Shown: positions 10,307-20,501 of the stretch, piece by piece | Position numbering within the stretch: the stretch's first letter is position 1 | Layout: every line of letters starts with the position of its first letter | Source of the DNA: Meira nashicola | Taxonomy: Eukaryota; Basidiomycota; Exobasidiomycetes; Exobasidiales; Brachybasidiaceae | Direction of reading: 5' to 3' | Length of the DNA stretch: 64,000 bases | Assembly (NCBI GenBank): GCA_001600355.1 | Contig: BCJU01000001.1 | Location: forward strand, 6,696,013-6,760,012 | Translations under genes and position numbers: made by a program | Notes under the pieces: model-generated | Database searches by the model: none | The model's input: only the letters and a program-made list of their open reading frames with translations | Told to the model about the DNA's origin: nothing

Positions 10307-10536
10307 ATTTTCATGTAGCAAAAAGAAATGACATTAGTGCATCTGATGGTGGAGAAAGTATCAATCACACGCATTTTAACACTAAATTTGGAGATCAACA
10401 CTGTCAAACATCAAAAAATGGCTTGAGCGGAGGATTTAGCGCGTTCTAATGCTTTACGCGTGGATGTCCCTGCACACACTGTTGGATACAAATACCTATG
10501 CATAAAAATACAATTTGATTGGCTATTTTGCCTATT
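10307..10536. promoter_or_regulatory. Promoter region of the TBC gene
   Basis: Head-to-tail gap between ATG6 (3' end) and the TBC gene (5' end), both on the minus strand. Contains one ACGCGT (10456-10461). Its relevance is uncertain. Confidence 0.35.
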
Positions 10537-11937
10537 CTATTCTACAAGGGGTAAATCTCCATTGGTATCATCATCTGGTGCATCATTGATTGACCAAGCA
10601 AGTAAGATCTTTAATGTCATCAATACATTTCGTAAAGCACGAGTCCAAATTTCATCAGACCCAAATTGCAATCGAATAGATGCTCCTCCAATCTTATCAC
10701 GAACGATCGAATGAGGCAATTTGACAGAATCATCTCGGGCTTGAACTCCGACACATAACTGTCGTAAACATTCCAAAAAGGCAACCATTGCATGATCGAA
10801 TCTACGATCGGTTAACAGTCTTCCTAACTGCCAATCTCCTGAACCATACAATTCATAAATTTCTTTTCTCTCGCCAAGCTTTTCCACTGTGCTAAAAGAT
10901 CCTATCGGGTGAACTTTGTAATCTTCAAATTCCATGTTTACCCGTCTTGCCAAAGTCACTAGTAAGAAAGCAGTCTGACCCCAAGCTGCATTAATCTCGC
11001 TCCATTCGATACCACGCTGATCATTTGGCATCCTTCCTAACCTCAATCCATTAATGGTAGCATATCCACCATCATATCCAATCGAGAATGCGTCATTGTA
11101 CACGTTTGTCAATTCGAGTCTATTGAGTTGTGCTTTATCTTGCGCTAAATTGGCTTGCAATGATGATCTTTGAGCAGATAAATTCGACGCTTCCAAGCTC
11201 AAAGCACTGTAAGCTTGCCAAAATTGCTTCTCTTCCTCTTCTAATCGCTTTTCCTCTTCGTCTAGCTTTTCTAGTTCCAAGTCCACCAAATCAGACTCTC
11301 GCTGAGCATCAGCTAATTCTTGTTGAGCTTTCTTGGATTGTTCGGCTAATTCGTCAATTTCCTCTTGAGTAGCTTCATCGGTATCCTGTACATTACTCCT
11401 TCTTACTTCATCCTCAAATGCTAAATATGCATCCCTTTCTCTTCGCAATTCATCCAATTGAGTTTCCATGACTGAGAGAAGAATATTTGTACATTCTGCA
11501 CATAATGGATGGTCGATTGCTGGTATTAAATTTCCATGTTGTCCTATCGGTAGCCTTGCTTTTCGCTTTCGCTCTTTTTGATCAACTTTGCGAGCATTGG
11601 TTGTAGACACTAATGGTGATTTAGTGGGGGGTGCCCAATTGGAAGGTGGTGTAGTAGAAGATAGCATATCGAATAGCGCTTTTGTTAAATTTAGATGTGA
11701 AGATAGGGCATTATTGTTTGTTGGGGATAGGTTGTTATCATTTTGCTTTTCTTCATTCTCATTTCCTTCAATCCCTTGCTGTTTTGATGATTCGCCTGCT
11801 GAGATTGATTGTCGATCTTTTCGCAATAGTATTGATTCCGCTTCAATCACATCATAAGCTGATTGTGTTAGCTCTTCCGTTAATGAAGAAGGCAGATGGA
11901 GCGGCTGTCTACATCGATGACAAGCGAATGTAGGCAT
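10537..11937 (-). CDS. ATG6: Beclin-1/Atg6 (Vps30), PI3-kinase complex subunit
   Basis: 466 aa from the ATG at 11937 (MPTFACHRCRQPLHLPSS); an upstream in-frame extension begins only at GTG and overlaps the divergent promoter. The N-terminus has CHRC, and CAEC follows at about 155, as in fungal Atg6. A coiled coil covers about 160-265. The C-terminal evolutionarily conserved domain is unmistakable: TNVYNDAFSIGYDGGYATIN, then INGLRLGR and WSEINAAWGQTAFLL. The family is a subunit of Vps34 PI3-kinase complexes I and II, acting in autophagosome formation and endosomal sorting. A Bcl-2-binding BH3 segment is not obvious. It is divergently transcribed from the thiamine gene across a 164-bp gap. Confidence 0.95.
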   Translation of the reverse strand: MPTFACHRCRQPLHLPSSLTEELTQSAYDVIEAESILLRKDRQSISAGESSKQQGIEGNENEEKQNDNNLSPTNNNALSSHLNLTKALFDMLSSTTPPSNWAPPTKSPLVSTTNARKVDQKERKRKARLPIGQHGNLIPAIDHPLCAECTNILLSVMETQLDELRRERDAYLAFEDEVRRSNVQDTDEATQEEIDELAEQSKKAQQELADAQRESDLVDLELEKLDEEEKRLEEEEKQFWQAYSALSLEASNLSAQRSSLQANLAQDKAQLNRLELTNVYNDAFSIGYDGGYATINGLRLGRMPNDQRGIEWSEINAAWGQTAFLLVTLARRVNMEFEDYKVHPIGSFSTVEKLGERKEIYELYGSGDWQLGRLLTDRRFDHAMVAFLECLRQLCVGVQARDDSVKLPHSIVRDKIGGASIRLQFGSDEIWTRALRNVLMTLKILLAWSINDAPDDDTNGDLPLVE

Positions 11938-12101
11938 CTTTATACGTTTAGTGATCAGCAATCCTGGTGATGGTAGGAGTCCTGGCACGGCAAATTTCCA
12001 AAATCATTAGCTTAGACTGTATGCACGACAGTACTGCAAAAGCGCTTGGGCCAATCTACACTAAAATTTTGATTTCTTCTTACAAACTATCATACCCAAA
12101 A
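11938..12101. promoter_or_regulatory. Short bidirectional promoter ATG6 / THI20
   Basis: Only 164 bp separate the two ATGs. No clear TATA box, and no TPP riboswitch conserved cores (CUGAGA, GCGUAGGGA-like) were found here. Confidence 0.5.
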
Positions 12102-13916
12102 ATGGCTTCTCAAAGAAAGGCATTCACTGCCTCTCCACCTAGGGTATTGAGTATAGCAGGATCAGATCCATCAGGTGGTGCAGGTATTCAAGCTGATTTG
12201 AAAACGATTGCGTCTTTAGGATGTTATGGAATGTGTGCTTTAACGGCATTAACAGCACAAAATACAAAAGGTGTTACCGCAATTCATATCACTCCTTCAG
12301 ACTTTTTTCGTTCACAATTACAAGCTTTATGGGAAGATGTAGAAATTGATGCAATCAAGATTGGAATGTTGGGAAATCGAGAAATTATCAATGCATTAAA
12401 CGAAGAATTAAAGGATGAAAGAATACGGAGTATACCAATCGTTATAGATCCTGTGATGGTGTCTACCAGTGGATCACTATTACTTACCCATGAGTCAATA
12501 GAAGATCTTATCAAATTACTCTTACCCAAATGTGCCCTATTAACTCCCAATTTGCCGGAAGCAAAACAGCTACTCGAACATGCTAAGAGCTCAGTACGAA
12601 TCGCAGATGACGGTAGCCTTGCAAGTTTAATGCAAGCTGCACAACATCTTACAACTCTAGGTCCCAAAGCAACTTTAGTCAAAGGCGGTCACCATGTATG
12701 GAAAAGGAGTCAAGTGGAAACAAGCTTGAAAGAGATTGGTATCTCGCTCGAAGGAGAAAATAAGGAAGAAGAAAAGTACTTGGGAGCAGAAGTTCTTCAA
12801 GGTTCTTGGCAAAATCACAAGGTAACCGTTGTAAGAACTGATTTGGAACCATATGCAGACGTATTGAGAGGCGATGAACAAGATCATGATCCGAATACGG
12901 TGACAGATGTGCTATATGACTCGACCAAAGATCATCTTACAATTTTCATCAAACCGCATGTTCAATCATCAGCAACGCATGGAACGGGTTGTACGCTTTC
13001 ATCTGCTTTAGCGGCAAATCTGACGTCTTCAGCATCATTGACGAATGTGGTGCACAAGTCAATTCAGTATGTTCAACGATGTATTTCACGTGGATTGTCC
13101 GATTTAGGAAGTGGTGTTGGTCCTTTGAATCATCTTTGCGGAATTCAACCTAGACCGATCTTACCACCAACCGATCTACCGCTTTGCGATGCTGAAAGAT
13201 ATCCATTATGCTCTAGGTTGATAAGTAGTTCTTTGCCAATTTGGCGAGGGTTTACTCAGCATCCTTTCGTTGCAGGATTGGTAGATTACAGTCTTCCAAG
13301 AGAATCATTCATCTACTTCTTACAACAAGATTATCTATTCCTCAAACATTATGCTCGTGTTTGGGCAAGTGGTGCTTCTTCGTTTACCGTTGGAAGTACG
13401 TTTGAACGTATTGCTACTTTTGCTGGAATTGCAGCCGAAATGGCGTCAGAAGCAGATAATCATGTCAAAATTTGTCAAAGATGGGGCATTAGTCGTGAAC
13501 AATTGGAAACATCTGTTGAAAGTTCGGCAACACTAGCATATACACGATTTGTTTTGGACGTATCTAGATCTGGAGATGCATTGGAGTTGCTAGCCGCAAC
13601 GGGACCTTGTTTGTTGGGATACGGAGAAGCTGGACGATGGATTGTGAAAGAGCAAAGCAAAAGAGGTGCACAAGACCATTCTTCTGATCAAGCAAGAGCA
13701 TTCCAGGATTGGGTAGATTATTATGCCGGAGAAGAATTTCAAAAGATCGTTCGAGATGGAATACAAAATATGGAAAGATATGCAGCCAATGATCCACCTT
13801 CACTTAAAAGGACGGCTAACTTACAACGTATTTGGGACGCAGCTGTTCGATTAGAGATTGGCATGTGGGATGAAGCGTTGAATAAAGAATTACGTAGAGA
13901 TGTACTTTCATCATAG
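12102..13916 (+). CDS. THI20: HMP/HMP-phosphate kinase fused to TenA thiaminase-II (thiamine biosynthesis/salvage)
   Basis: 604 aa from MASQRKAF. The longer open frame starts at GTG, lies in the promoter and is not conserved-looking. The N-terminal ribokinase-fold kinase (about 14-345) has SIAGSDPSGGAGIQADLKT at the substrate site, DPVMVSTSG and the anion-hole motif GTGCTLSSALAAN near 292-304. It phosphorylates hydroxymethylpyrimidine (phosphate). The TenA half begins near 378 (LPIWRGFTQHPF) and keeps the active-site cysteine in GPCLLGYGEAG (about 502) and the glutamate of AGEEF (about 543-547), implying aminopyrimidine hydrolase activity for salvage. The fused order matches yeast Thi20/Thi21. 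Cytosolic; intronless. Confidence 0.95.
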   Translation: MASQRKAFTASPPRVLSIAGSDPSGGAGIQADLKTIASLGCYGMCALTALTAQNTKGVTAIHITPSDFFRSQLQALWEDVEIDAIKIGMLGNREIINALNEELKDERIRSIPIVIDPVMVSTSGSLLLTHESIEDLIKLLLPKCALLTPNLPEAKQLLEHAKSSVRIADDGSLASLMQAAQHLTTLGPKATLVKGGHHVWKRSQVETSLKEIGISLEGENKEEEKYLGAEVLQGSWQNHKVTVVRTDLEPYADVLRGDEQDHDPNTVTDVLYDSTKDHLTIFIKPHVQSSATHGTGCTLSSALAANLTSSASLTNVVHKSIQYVQRCISRGLSDLGSGVGPLNHLCGIQPRPILPPTDLPLCDAERYPLCSRLISSSLPIWRGFTQHPFVAGLVDYSLPRESFIYFLQQDYLFLKHYARVWASGASSFTVGSTFERIATFAGIAAEMASEADNHVKICQRWGISREQLETSVESSATLAYTRFVLDVSRSGDALELLAATGPCLLGYGEAGRWIVKEQSKRGAQDHSSDQARAFQDWVDYYAGEEFQKIVRDGIQNMERYAANDPPSLKRTANLQRIWDAAVRLEIGMWDEALNKELRRDVLSS

Positions 13917-13984
13917 ATTTGCTACTGGATGTAATGCAATGCACAACTGCTATAAATACAATTTTTATTATTAAAAGAAAAGTC

Positions 13985-15176
13985 CTACTTTGTTCCTGTC
14001 TTTGATGTCGCCTTTTGAACGTCTGAAACTTTTTGGCGAGCAATCTTTCCTACATTCTGTACAGCACCTGTTCCAAACATATAACTTGCTCCACTCCAGA
14101 CGGTAGTAGATGCTACAAGAAGCATGAATGAATGCCAAACCTTCTTTGCCAAATCTCCCCATCGGTCACGTTTCTCGTTCGCTTGAATGTTTGCTGTGGA
14201 AGTTTCTCGGCCTTCCCCGATAGGCAAAGTAGATTTATCTTCCCATAATCCTTCCCTTTCGCTCCACCAAGTTCTCCAAGCATCCGACATTGAAGCTAGC
14301 AAAGTACATATTCCCACAAGAATGATTTGAAGAAAAGTGTTATACTTTGAAATTTGAGTAGGTTTAACTTTTGCAGAAGGTAATCTTGGATCCCAATAAC
14401 GTTGAAAAGTTTTTGGTTCAGGTAAACTTTTCCAACGAATCAAAAATGCACTCAAAACTAATCCAACATCACGACCAATAATCAAAAGTACTAATGGCAT
14501 AGGTATTAATCCACGCCAAGCTAAAACTCCTACCATTACTGTCATCAATGCTTTATCAGCAGCAGGATCTGCAATTGAACCAAAAACTGTTGCCGTTCCA
14601 AATTTACGTGCTAAATAACCATCCAATAAATCTGTAAATCCTGAAACGGCTAATAATCCTAAAGCGTATTGCATTTCATCGATTAAAATCAAATAACCCA
14701 ATACTGGTGTACTCAATAAACGCATGATTGTCAGAACGTTGGGTATCGTCAAGATATCCTCTGATAGCTTTTGAGGTTCGTACTATGATGGGAAGGAACG
14801 TATTGCAACGTATATTAGCATTTATGGAGAAATCTTGCATGCATTCACTTCAACTTACTTCTTCAAGAATGGGTCCTGCCTTTTCACTTGCATTGACTGG
14901 CGCTGGTGCTACATTTGGAGTCTCTATAGAGGTTGAGGTGTGTTTAATATCCTTTTTGATGTCGAACAACGTGCTTGTACTGCTCAGAAGCCGTATTCCA
15001 GGATGAAAATAGGCTGGGTAAATAGGAGATTGCTGTGCTTTTGAGAGATTGTTCCGCCGTCTATCGAGTAGAGATGGATTGACATTATAGCCTGCAATCA
15101 AGGATGAGAAGCATCTTTGTTGTTTGAAAGTCGAAAGAAGCGACATACGCCTGCCAATGATCTGACGAAAGGCCAT
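13985..15176 (-). CDS. CRD1: Cardiolipin synthase (CDP-alcohol phosphatidyltransferase), mitochondrial
   Basis: Two exons, 15176-14859 and 14758-13985, give 363 aa. The 100-bp intron (GTAAGT...AGAG) joins ILEE to DILTIPNVLT, restoring the family's conserved TIPN-LT start of the membrane domain; a GCTAAT branch point is visible. Exon 1 is a basic, Ser-rich mitochondrial targeting region (RRMSLLSTFKQQRCF). The catalytic signature DG-x2-AR-x8-G-x3-D-x3-D is complete at about residues 152-174. Several hydrophobic segments follow. The family makes cardiolipin from CDP-diacylglycerol and phosphatidylglycerol in the inner mitochondrial membrane. A phosphatidylglycerophosphate synthase of the same fold is less likely given the fungal Crd1-like start. 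Confidence 0.9.
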
Positions 15177-15370
15177 CTTGTGATGGTGTTTACATATTCA
15201 GAGAATAATGTTTCTCCACAATTCCCTATAGGCCAATTATTCTGATTAGATAATCAACGCGAATTTTTTGAAAATTTTGAGGAAATATGCACAAAGCTAA
15301 AATATTGAAAAGTTCTAATTTCAGGTGCATTCATTCATTCAAGTGATACCATCATCATCAAAACACAAAA

Positions 15371-16143
15371 ATGACGACCGCTAGACAACGTAAGAAGCAA
15401 AAGTCTGGAAATTCAGCATCTGCACGTAGCAAGAAAGCTGTTCAAAAACGGATAAAGAGAGCACCTACGATGCATGGACCAGCAGCTATTCGAGATAATT
15501 GGGATCCAAAAGCAACAGTAAGAGAAAATTATAAGAGGCTAGGATTGATCGGCGATCTATCTATGCGTGATTCGGGAGGTAGCGAAAAGACATATTCACA
15601 ACCATCAATTGCAAAACCAAAAGCTGGGAAAAGCAGTAAACCAACTTTAATCAGTTCTGGAACGGCAACTATCGAAAGAGATGAAGAAGGAAACGTTATT
15701 TCAATTCAAGAGAATACAACACAACAAGTGCAAACAGCATGGGGTCCTGCACTAAATAGCGACGAGGAAGAAGAGGAAGAAATTGAAGAGGAAGAAGAGG
15801 AAGAAATTGAAGAGGAAGAAGATACTCAACCAAAATCAGCAAAAGCGATAGAAGTGATTTCTGCACTAGAAGAAGCCGCTCAACAAGCTACACCGGTTGA
15901 AAGATTCACATCTACACGCGAACATGATTGGCTATACCAAATGATAAATAAGTACGGAAGTGATGTCGAGGCCATGTCTAAGGATCGTTCTATTAATGTT
16001 TGGCAAAAGACGCCTGGCGAAATTCGTAAAGCGTGAGTAACGTGTGTTGATAATATTCTTCTTGATGGGAAAGTACTGACTAGAAATCTATCTTCTGCAG
16101 AATAAAGAAGGCTGGCGGCTTAGAGGCTATAATTAAAAAATGA
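15371..16143 (+). CDS. NOP16: Nop16, nucleolar 60S ribosome biogenesis factor
   Basis: Two exons, 15371-16032 and 16101-16143, give 234 aa. The 68-bp intron (GTGAGT...CTGCAG, CTGAC branch site) joins GEIRKA to IKKAGGLEAIIKK, the conserved Nop16 C-terminus (about 222-234). Without splicing the frame stops at once after IRKA. The N-terminus is very basic, followed by IRDNWDPKATVRENYKRLGL, a Nop16 hallmark. An acidic Glu-rich insert lies at about 130-155. The protein acts in 66S pre-ribosomes in the nucleolus. Short intergenic gap (194 bp) to divergent CRD1. Confidence 0.93.
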
Positions 16144-16347
16144 TATTTAAGAAAGAGAAGGAAATAGCAACAATGTAATATAATGACAAGATACTTGATC
16201 CTAGAACATGTGCGATATGAAGACTTTATTATCTGCGCTATTTAGGTGAGATTGGGTCATGTTGGCGTTGTTCGAATTTATCAGGAGTTTCTGCGTTGTG
16301 CACAAGTAGGATACGTTGTGCCTTTGGATACCTATTTGGAACCCTGT

Positions 16348-16545
16348 CTAGTGTTTGCCAATAGGATCGTTGTTACCACCGCCGCTGATAGGATTGGCAT
16401 TACTACCGCCACCAGGAGTGTTGGGAGAATCAGTGCCACGACGGCTAATAGTCATTCCATCTTGTGCTTTACCATAAGCCACATGTTGGCCAGCCAAGAA
16501 AATAGAAGCGAATGATAAAGCTGTTAAAAATTGAGTGAAACGCAT
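16348..16545 (-). CDS. Small secreted Gly-rich protein, unknown
   Basis: 65 aa, ATG start. Residues 1-25 form a typical signal peptide: Met-Arg, hydrophobic core FLTALSFASIFLAG, and a possible cleavage near AYG. The remaining 40 residues are Gly/Asn/Pro-rich with an RR pair (possible Kex2 site) at about 35-36. No cysteine. No family recognised. It could be the first exon of a longer gene, but no convincing downstream exon was seen. Confidence 0.5.
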   Translation of the reverse strand: MRFTQFLTALSFASIFLAGQHVAYGKAQDGMTISRRGTDSPNTPGGGSNANPISGGGNNDPIGKH

Positions 16546-17995
16546 TTTTATCGAGAAAAAAAAAAGAAGCTGGTTTGAAAGACAAAAACAGAAGAGAAAG
16601 ATGTTGATAGAAATGGGGATTTTTTTGCATCAAATTTATGCTTTATTTTCACCTTTACCATCTATCTATCAAATAGAAATATCGTTTATGATCAAATGAA
16701 ACGTAATCTGACATTTGAAAAGATCGCTCCTAAAAGAAGGATGATATAGGGTATTAATAAATAAGAGTGTATCGTCATAGCCAGTTCCTTTCGTTCTTAT
16801 ATGTTTATTTTCGAACATATAAGATTAAGAAAATATTGATGTCGTTAGAGCTGGTAGAATCAGTGCTAGAACCATAACTTAAAAAAGGAGAGCATTCGGT
16901 AACAAAGCCCGAGTAATGAAACTCTCTATGAAGTGTCCCTATTTTTACGTGCATTTAACCATTTTATAACATCGTCATCAGCTATGTTAAAGATCATTCA
17001 TTATAGCATATTGAATCATAAAGAAGAGAATATAGGAAGGGAGAATTTACGAAAGTATCAAAAAAATGGTTCTATTTATGTTGCGCATTTAGTGAGGTCT
17101 TAAATGAGATATTTATAGCGTATTTACGAACATTTTCTCATTGTCATCATTATGAGATTATCTAATCTTAATCAACTTCTTATCGGAATCGGCTATTCGG
17201 ATGAATAATTAGCGCCTCCGTTCGTCGCTGTTAAGGGATTTAGATCAAAATACATAGACTATGTGTACTACTATATTGGCGGAATTTCCGCGGAAATAAA
17301 GCACTTGCTTTGCCTCCCCGTCCAACGGCGCGTTCCACGTTGTTATAAATGCTGCTGTGGCTGTCCTGTGGATCTGCCGTGAGTAAAAGACGTTGACGGC
17401 GGGCCCTTTTTCTCAGGCACAAAGATATGTACACGCTCATGTGCGCATGTGCCTATGCGAACGCGTATATGTCTAGTACATATGACTCGATGCATAGATT
17501 GCTCAGTCAGACTCAGCATTTTTTTTGGATTTAACAATGTCGCCATACTTTTGTCCCTTAAACCCGTGTCTTTTTTTACTCTCCCTACATACATATCTTT
17601 ATCATTATTATTTGAAAACCATGTGGTCGCATAAGCCCTGAAATTCATCTAACATCTGCATATGACCTGTCTTTTCATGTATCTATGTATTCTACACATG
17701 CACTGCACCTACTCATATAAATCTGGCACACAGCTATTTACGCGGTGATAAAGCTAAAGACCGAGAAGGCGTGAATTCCCAATTTAGGGCACTTACCCAG
17801 TGTTTTTATTAATTTGCAATCTTGATTCCTCTTTTGATGGATTGCTCACAAACAATAAACATCTTTCCTTGCGACAGCATCAATCTTCACTTCTTCTACA
17901 TATCACCATCACCAACATCTCGTCGCGCACATCATTTACATCAAAATATTGATCACACCTACCATCAATCGAGTCAGCTTTCGCCTTTTCGTCTG
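16546..17995. other. Intergenic region upstream of the C2H2 factor (1.45 kb)
   Basis: Holds the divergent promoters of the small secreted gene and the zinc-finger gene. A 14-bp perfect palindrome at 17284-17297 contains TCCGCGGA (17287-17294). The last 150 bp are C/A-rich with CATCACCA-like words and resemble a 5' leader. Short frames on both strands look spurious. Confidence 0.55.
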
Positions 17996-19243
17996 ATGAA
18001 CACCAATTTGTACACCTCTCTTGCTTCTTTAGCACCTCTTGATTCGTTTGAACAACACCAAGCCAATCAATTGGCCGAATTTTCGAAAATGTTGTCTTCC
18101 TTTTCAACTACCAACGAACCGTGCATTAATTTGTGTTCCAAATTGAGTGCTACTGGTAAAGCATCCGTTGCCAATATGAGCGTGGATGCAATTCCTTTTG
18201 ATTCACCTTTGGATCAATCTTTGGGATCGCCAGCATCTACTCGTGATTTCCAAGAATCACCTTTGCAAGATTTAGAGTTCGACTTCACTTCCACCACGGC
18301 TGATGCTCCTTTGTTTCCCGATCATGGAACACAACAACAGCACAGCGATAACATGTTGGCCAGCTTACCCTTGTTTGGACCAGAGTTCTCTTTCTCTCAA
18401 CAAACCGTTGAAGCCCCGCTCGTCGGATTGAAGGACAGTCAACCTTCTTCTCAAGCTTCTCAAAACAACAACGGTAACGATTACTCGTTTGATGCAATGG
18501 CACGTAACATGCTCTCCGATATGGATAACGGTCGCTTGAACATTTTATCTCAAGGAAGTGTAATGCGCTCTGTTTCTCCAAGTGCTCATTCGGTTGCATC
18601 CACCAACAGCAGTCAAGAAGACACTGGTATTACTCATTTGGCCGCCATCTTTGTCCGTGAATACGCTCGTAGTCATGCTACTCATGATATTGACGTTTTA
18701 CTCACGGCTTTGCGTGTTGCTGGAATCGAAGTGAGCGATGAAGTTGTTGCCGACATTCTCGCAACGGCAAGTCCACTCGCCTCTGCTCCCACTTCCGCTT
18801 CTGCTTCACCTATGTCAAGCCAAAGTCCAAGTCCAATGGTTCTTCCACAAGCAGTAAAGAAGGTGGAAAATGTGAAGAAAACTCGCTCTTCTTTGCAAAA
18901 GTCCCGCTCTTCTATTCAAAAGAAAGAAGTTGACACTAAAAAATTTGTTTGTGAAACCTGCAACAAAACTTTCGATCGTGCATTCAACCTCCGCACTCAC
19001 CGTGTGACCCATACTGCCCTTCAAGACCGTGAAAAACCATACGTTTGCCCTTGGAGTGAATGCAACAAACCATTTATGCGCAAGTATGATGCTATTCGTC
19101 ATTATGAATCCGTTCATGTCAAACGTGGCGAATGCGCAAGCAAGAAGGAAATCCAAAAAGCTTTCTCGGGTGAACATGGCGTTCCCGCCCCAAGTGCGAT
19201 CGCCGCTTTGTTCAGCGATGATATTACCCAGGCAAATGGCTAA
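17996..19243 (+). CDS. C2H2 zinc-finger transcription factor
   Basis: 415 aa from MNTNLYTSLASLAPLDSF; an in-frame ATG at 17837 would add 53 residues, but that stretch looks like leader sequence. Two C2H2 fingers close the protein: C319-x2-C322-x12-H335-x3-H339 (FVCETCNKTFDRAFNLRTH) and C351-x4-C356-x12-H369-x4-H374 (VCPWSECNKPFMRKYDAIRH). Upstream is Ser/Gln-rich low-complexity sequence, then a predicted helical segment (about 215-255). Two adjacent C-terminal fingers are common in fungal stress and developmental regulators, but I cannot assign an orthologue. Codons end in C more often than in neighbouring genes, suggesting higher expression. A basic SSLQKSRSSIQKK stretch just before the fingers may be a nuclear signal. 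Confidence 0.85.
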   Translation: MNTNLYTSLASLAPLDSFEQHQANQLAEFSKMLSSFSTTNEPCINLCSKLSATGKASVANMSVDAIPFDSPLDQSLGSPASTRDFQESPLQDLEFDFTSTTADAPLFPDHGTQQQHSDNMLASLPLFGPEFSFSQQTVEAPLVGLKDSQPSSQASQNNNGNDYSFDAMARNMLSDMDNGRLNILSQGSVMRSVSPSAHSVASTNSSQEDTGITHLAAIFVREYARSHATHDIDVLLTALRVAGIEVSDEVVADILATASPLASAPTSASASPMSSQSPSPMVLPQAVKKVENVKKTRSSLQKSRSSIQKKEVDTKKFVCETCNKTFDRAFNLRTHRVTHTALQDREKPYVCPWSECNKPFMRKYDAIRHYESVHVKRGECASKKEIQKAFSGEHGVPAPSAIAALFSDDITQANG

Positions 19244-20501
19244 TGTCATCGTTCGATGCTTATCTCTGTTAAAGGAAAAACCAAATTGTGAGCCATCCTT
19301 TGCGCTATTTGCAGAACCGTAAAGCTTACATACTGACCCTCTCACCTTCTCATATTTTTCAGTATTCACCACTCCAAACTCTGCTTTGCCGGGCTTTGCG
19401 ACACATGCTTGTCCAAGCCTCGTGGCCATCGGTCATGGTTTGCATGCGCACTTGCGTTCGTGCTTTTGATCTTCTGATTGATGTGCCTTTTCTTTTTTTT
19501 GCCCGTATGGATGCAGTTGTGCCAAGCGGATATTGAATCAAAGTGCGCTCTTTATTGATGCTGCCATGATCATCCGTTCTTGTGTCATGCTTCCCGCCGA
19601 AGAAAACAAAAAAAAAAAAACAAAACATCATTCAAAGACAAAAGTCCATGCTATTTCTGTTCATGCATCCTCTTGATTGTTGGTCTTCTTTTTTTCTGTG
19701 ATAGGTCTCGGACGTGAACGGATGTCGAGCTCTTTTGATTTGCCTTTTCTCCATCTCTTTCGGGGGAATGTGTATCACGATTGCGGTTGATTTGATCCCC
19801 TTTCGTTTGTACGTGCATCTCAATTGTCTGTCTCCATCTTTCCGCCTCGTTTCCTCTCACGCCATTTCGTGCGGATCTGTTTCCCGTTCCGTTCCTCTTT
19901 CATTCCTCATTTCGACAATTCCCCTCCAACTCATTCATTTCGTTTTGGTCCTTGCGCTTCTTTCTTTTTCCTACTTTCTTCTTCGTCATCCTTGGTGTCA
20001 GCCTCCGTTCTTATGTCATTGTTCACAAGAATAGGCTCTGTGACAAAAATGATGAACGTCGAGCAACTTCTTTTGACGATTTGGTAAGTGTAAGTGAAAA
20101 GGAATTTCGTTGGAGAATTGTTGATTTGATCCCCCCCTTCCCGTTTCCTAATTTACTGCTCTTATATACGCCAATCCCCCTTCCTGACTCACAACTACAC
20201 CAACCCCCAATCGTCTTTCTTGGCTTCTACAAATTTTACACAAAAATCCAAAAACAAACAAATGCTCCATCTCTTTTCATAATTTATAAAACACACAAAA
20301 AAACACTATGCTCTATATGACTTTTCCAATTTATGATCTTATGATAAAAAAATGAAAATGTGAACTGGATGTGATTGAATGCTTGTGCTGAAAATGAGGT
20401 ATCATGATGATGAGTGAATGTGTTACAACGATTATAAATCTGCTAAAATGTGATTAGATACAAATGATAATATATGCCGAATACTTGCGTCTCTCCCTAA
20501 C
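19244..20501. other. Long pyrimidine-rich 3' intergenic region (1.26 kb)
   Basis: Between the converging zinc-finger and STS1 genes. The plus strand is strongly C/T-rich from about 19730 to 20310. Open frames on both strands are low-complexity consequences of this bias. It may be a long 3' UTR of the zinc-finger gene. No RNA gene recognised. Confidence 0.5.

Noticed and set aside
10307..10321. TTG start for the TBC protein, and similar non-ATG extensions of ATG6, THI20, STS1 and several small genes
   Set aside because: Fungal genes normally start at ATG. In each case a good in-frame ATG lies just downstream, and the extension overlaps promoter DNA.
11938..12101. Possible TPP riboswitch upstream of the thiamine gene
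   Set aside because: The conserved TPP-aptamer core words are absent, and the gap is only 164 bp and shared with ATG6.
19714..20320. Overlapping plus-strand frames of 87-122 codons
   Set aside because: Artefacts of a pyrimidine-rich tract (Ser/Leu/Phe-rich translation) in a 3' intergenic region.
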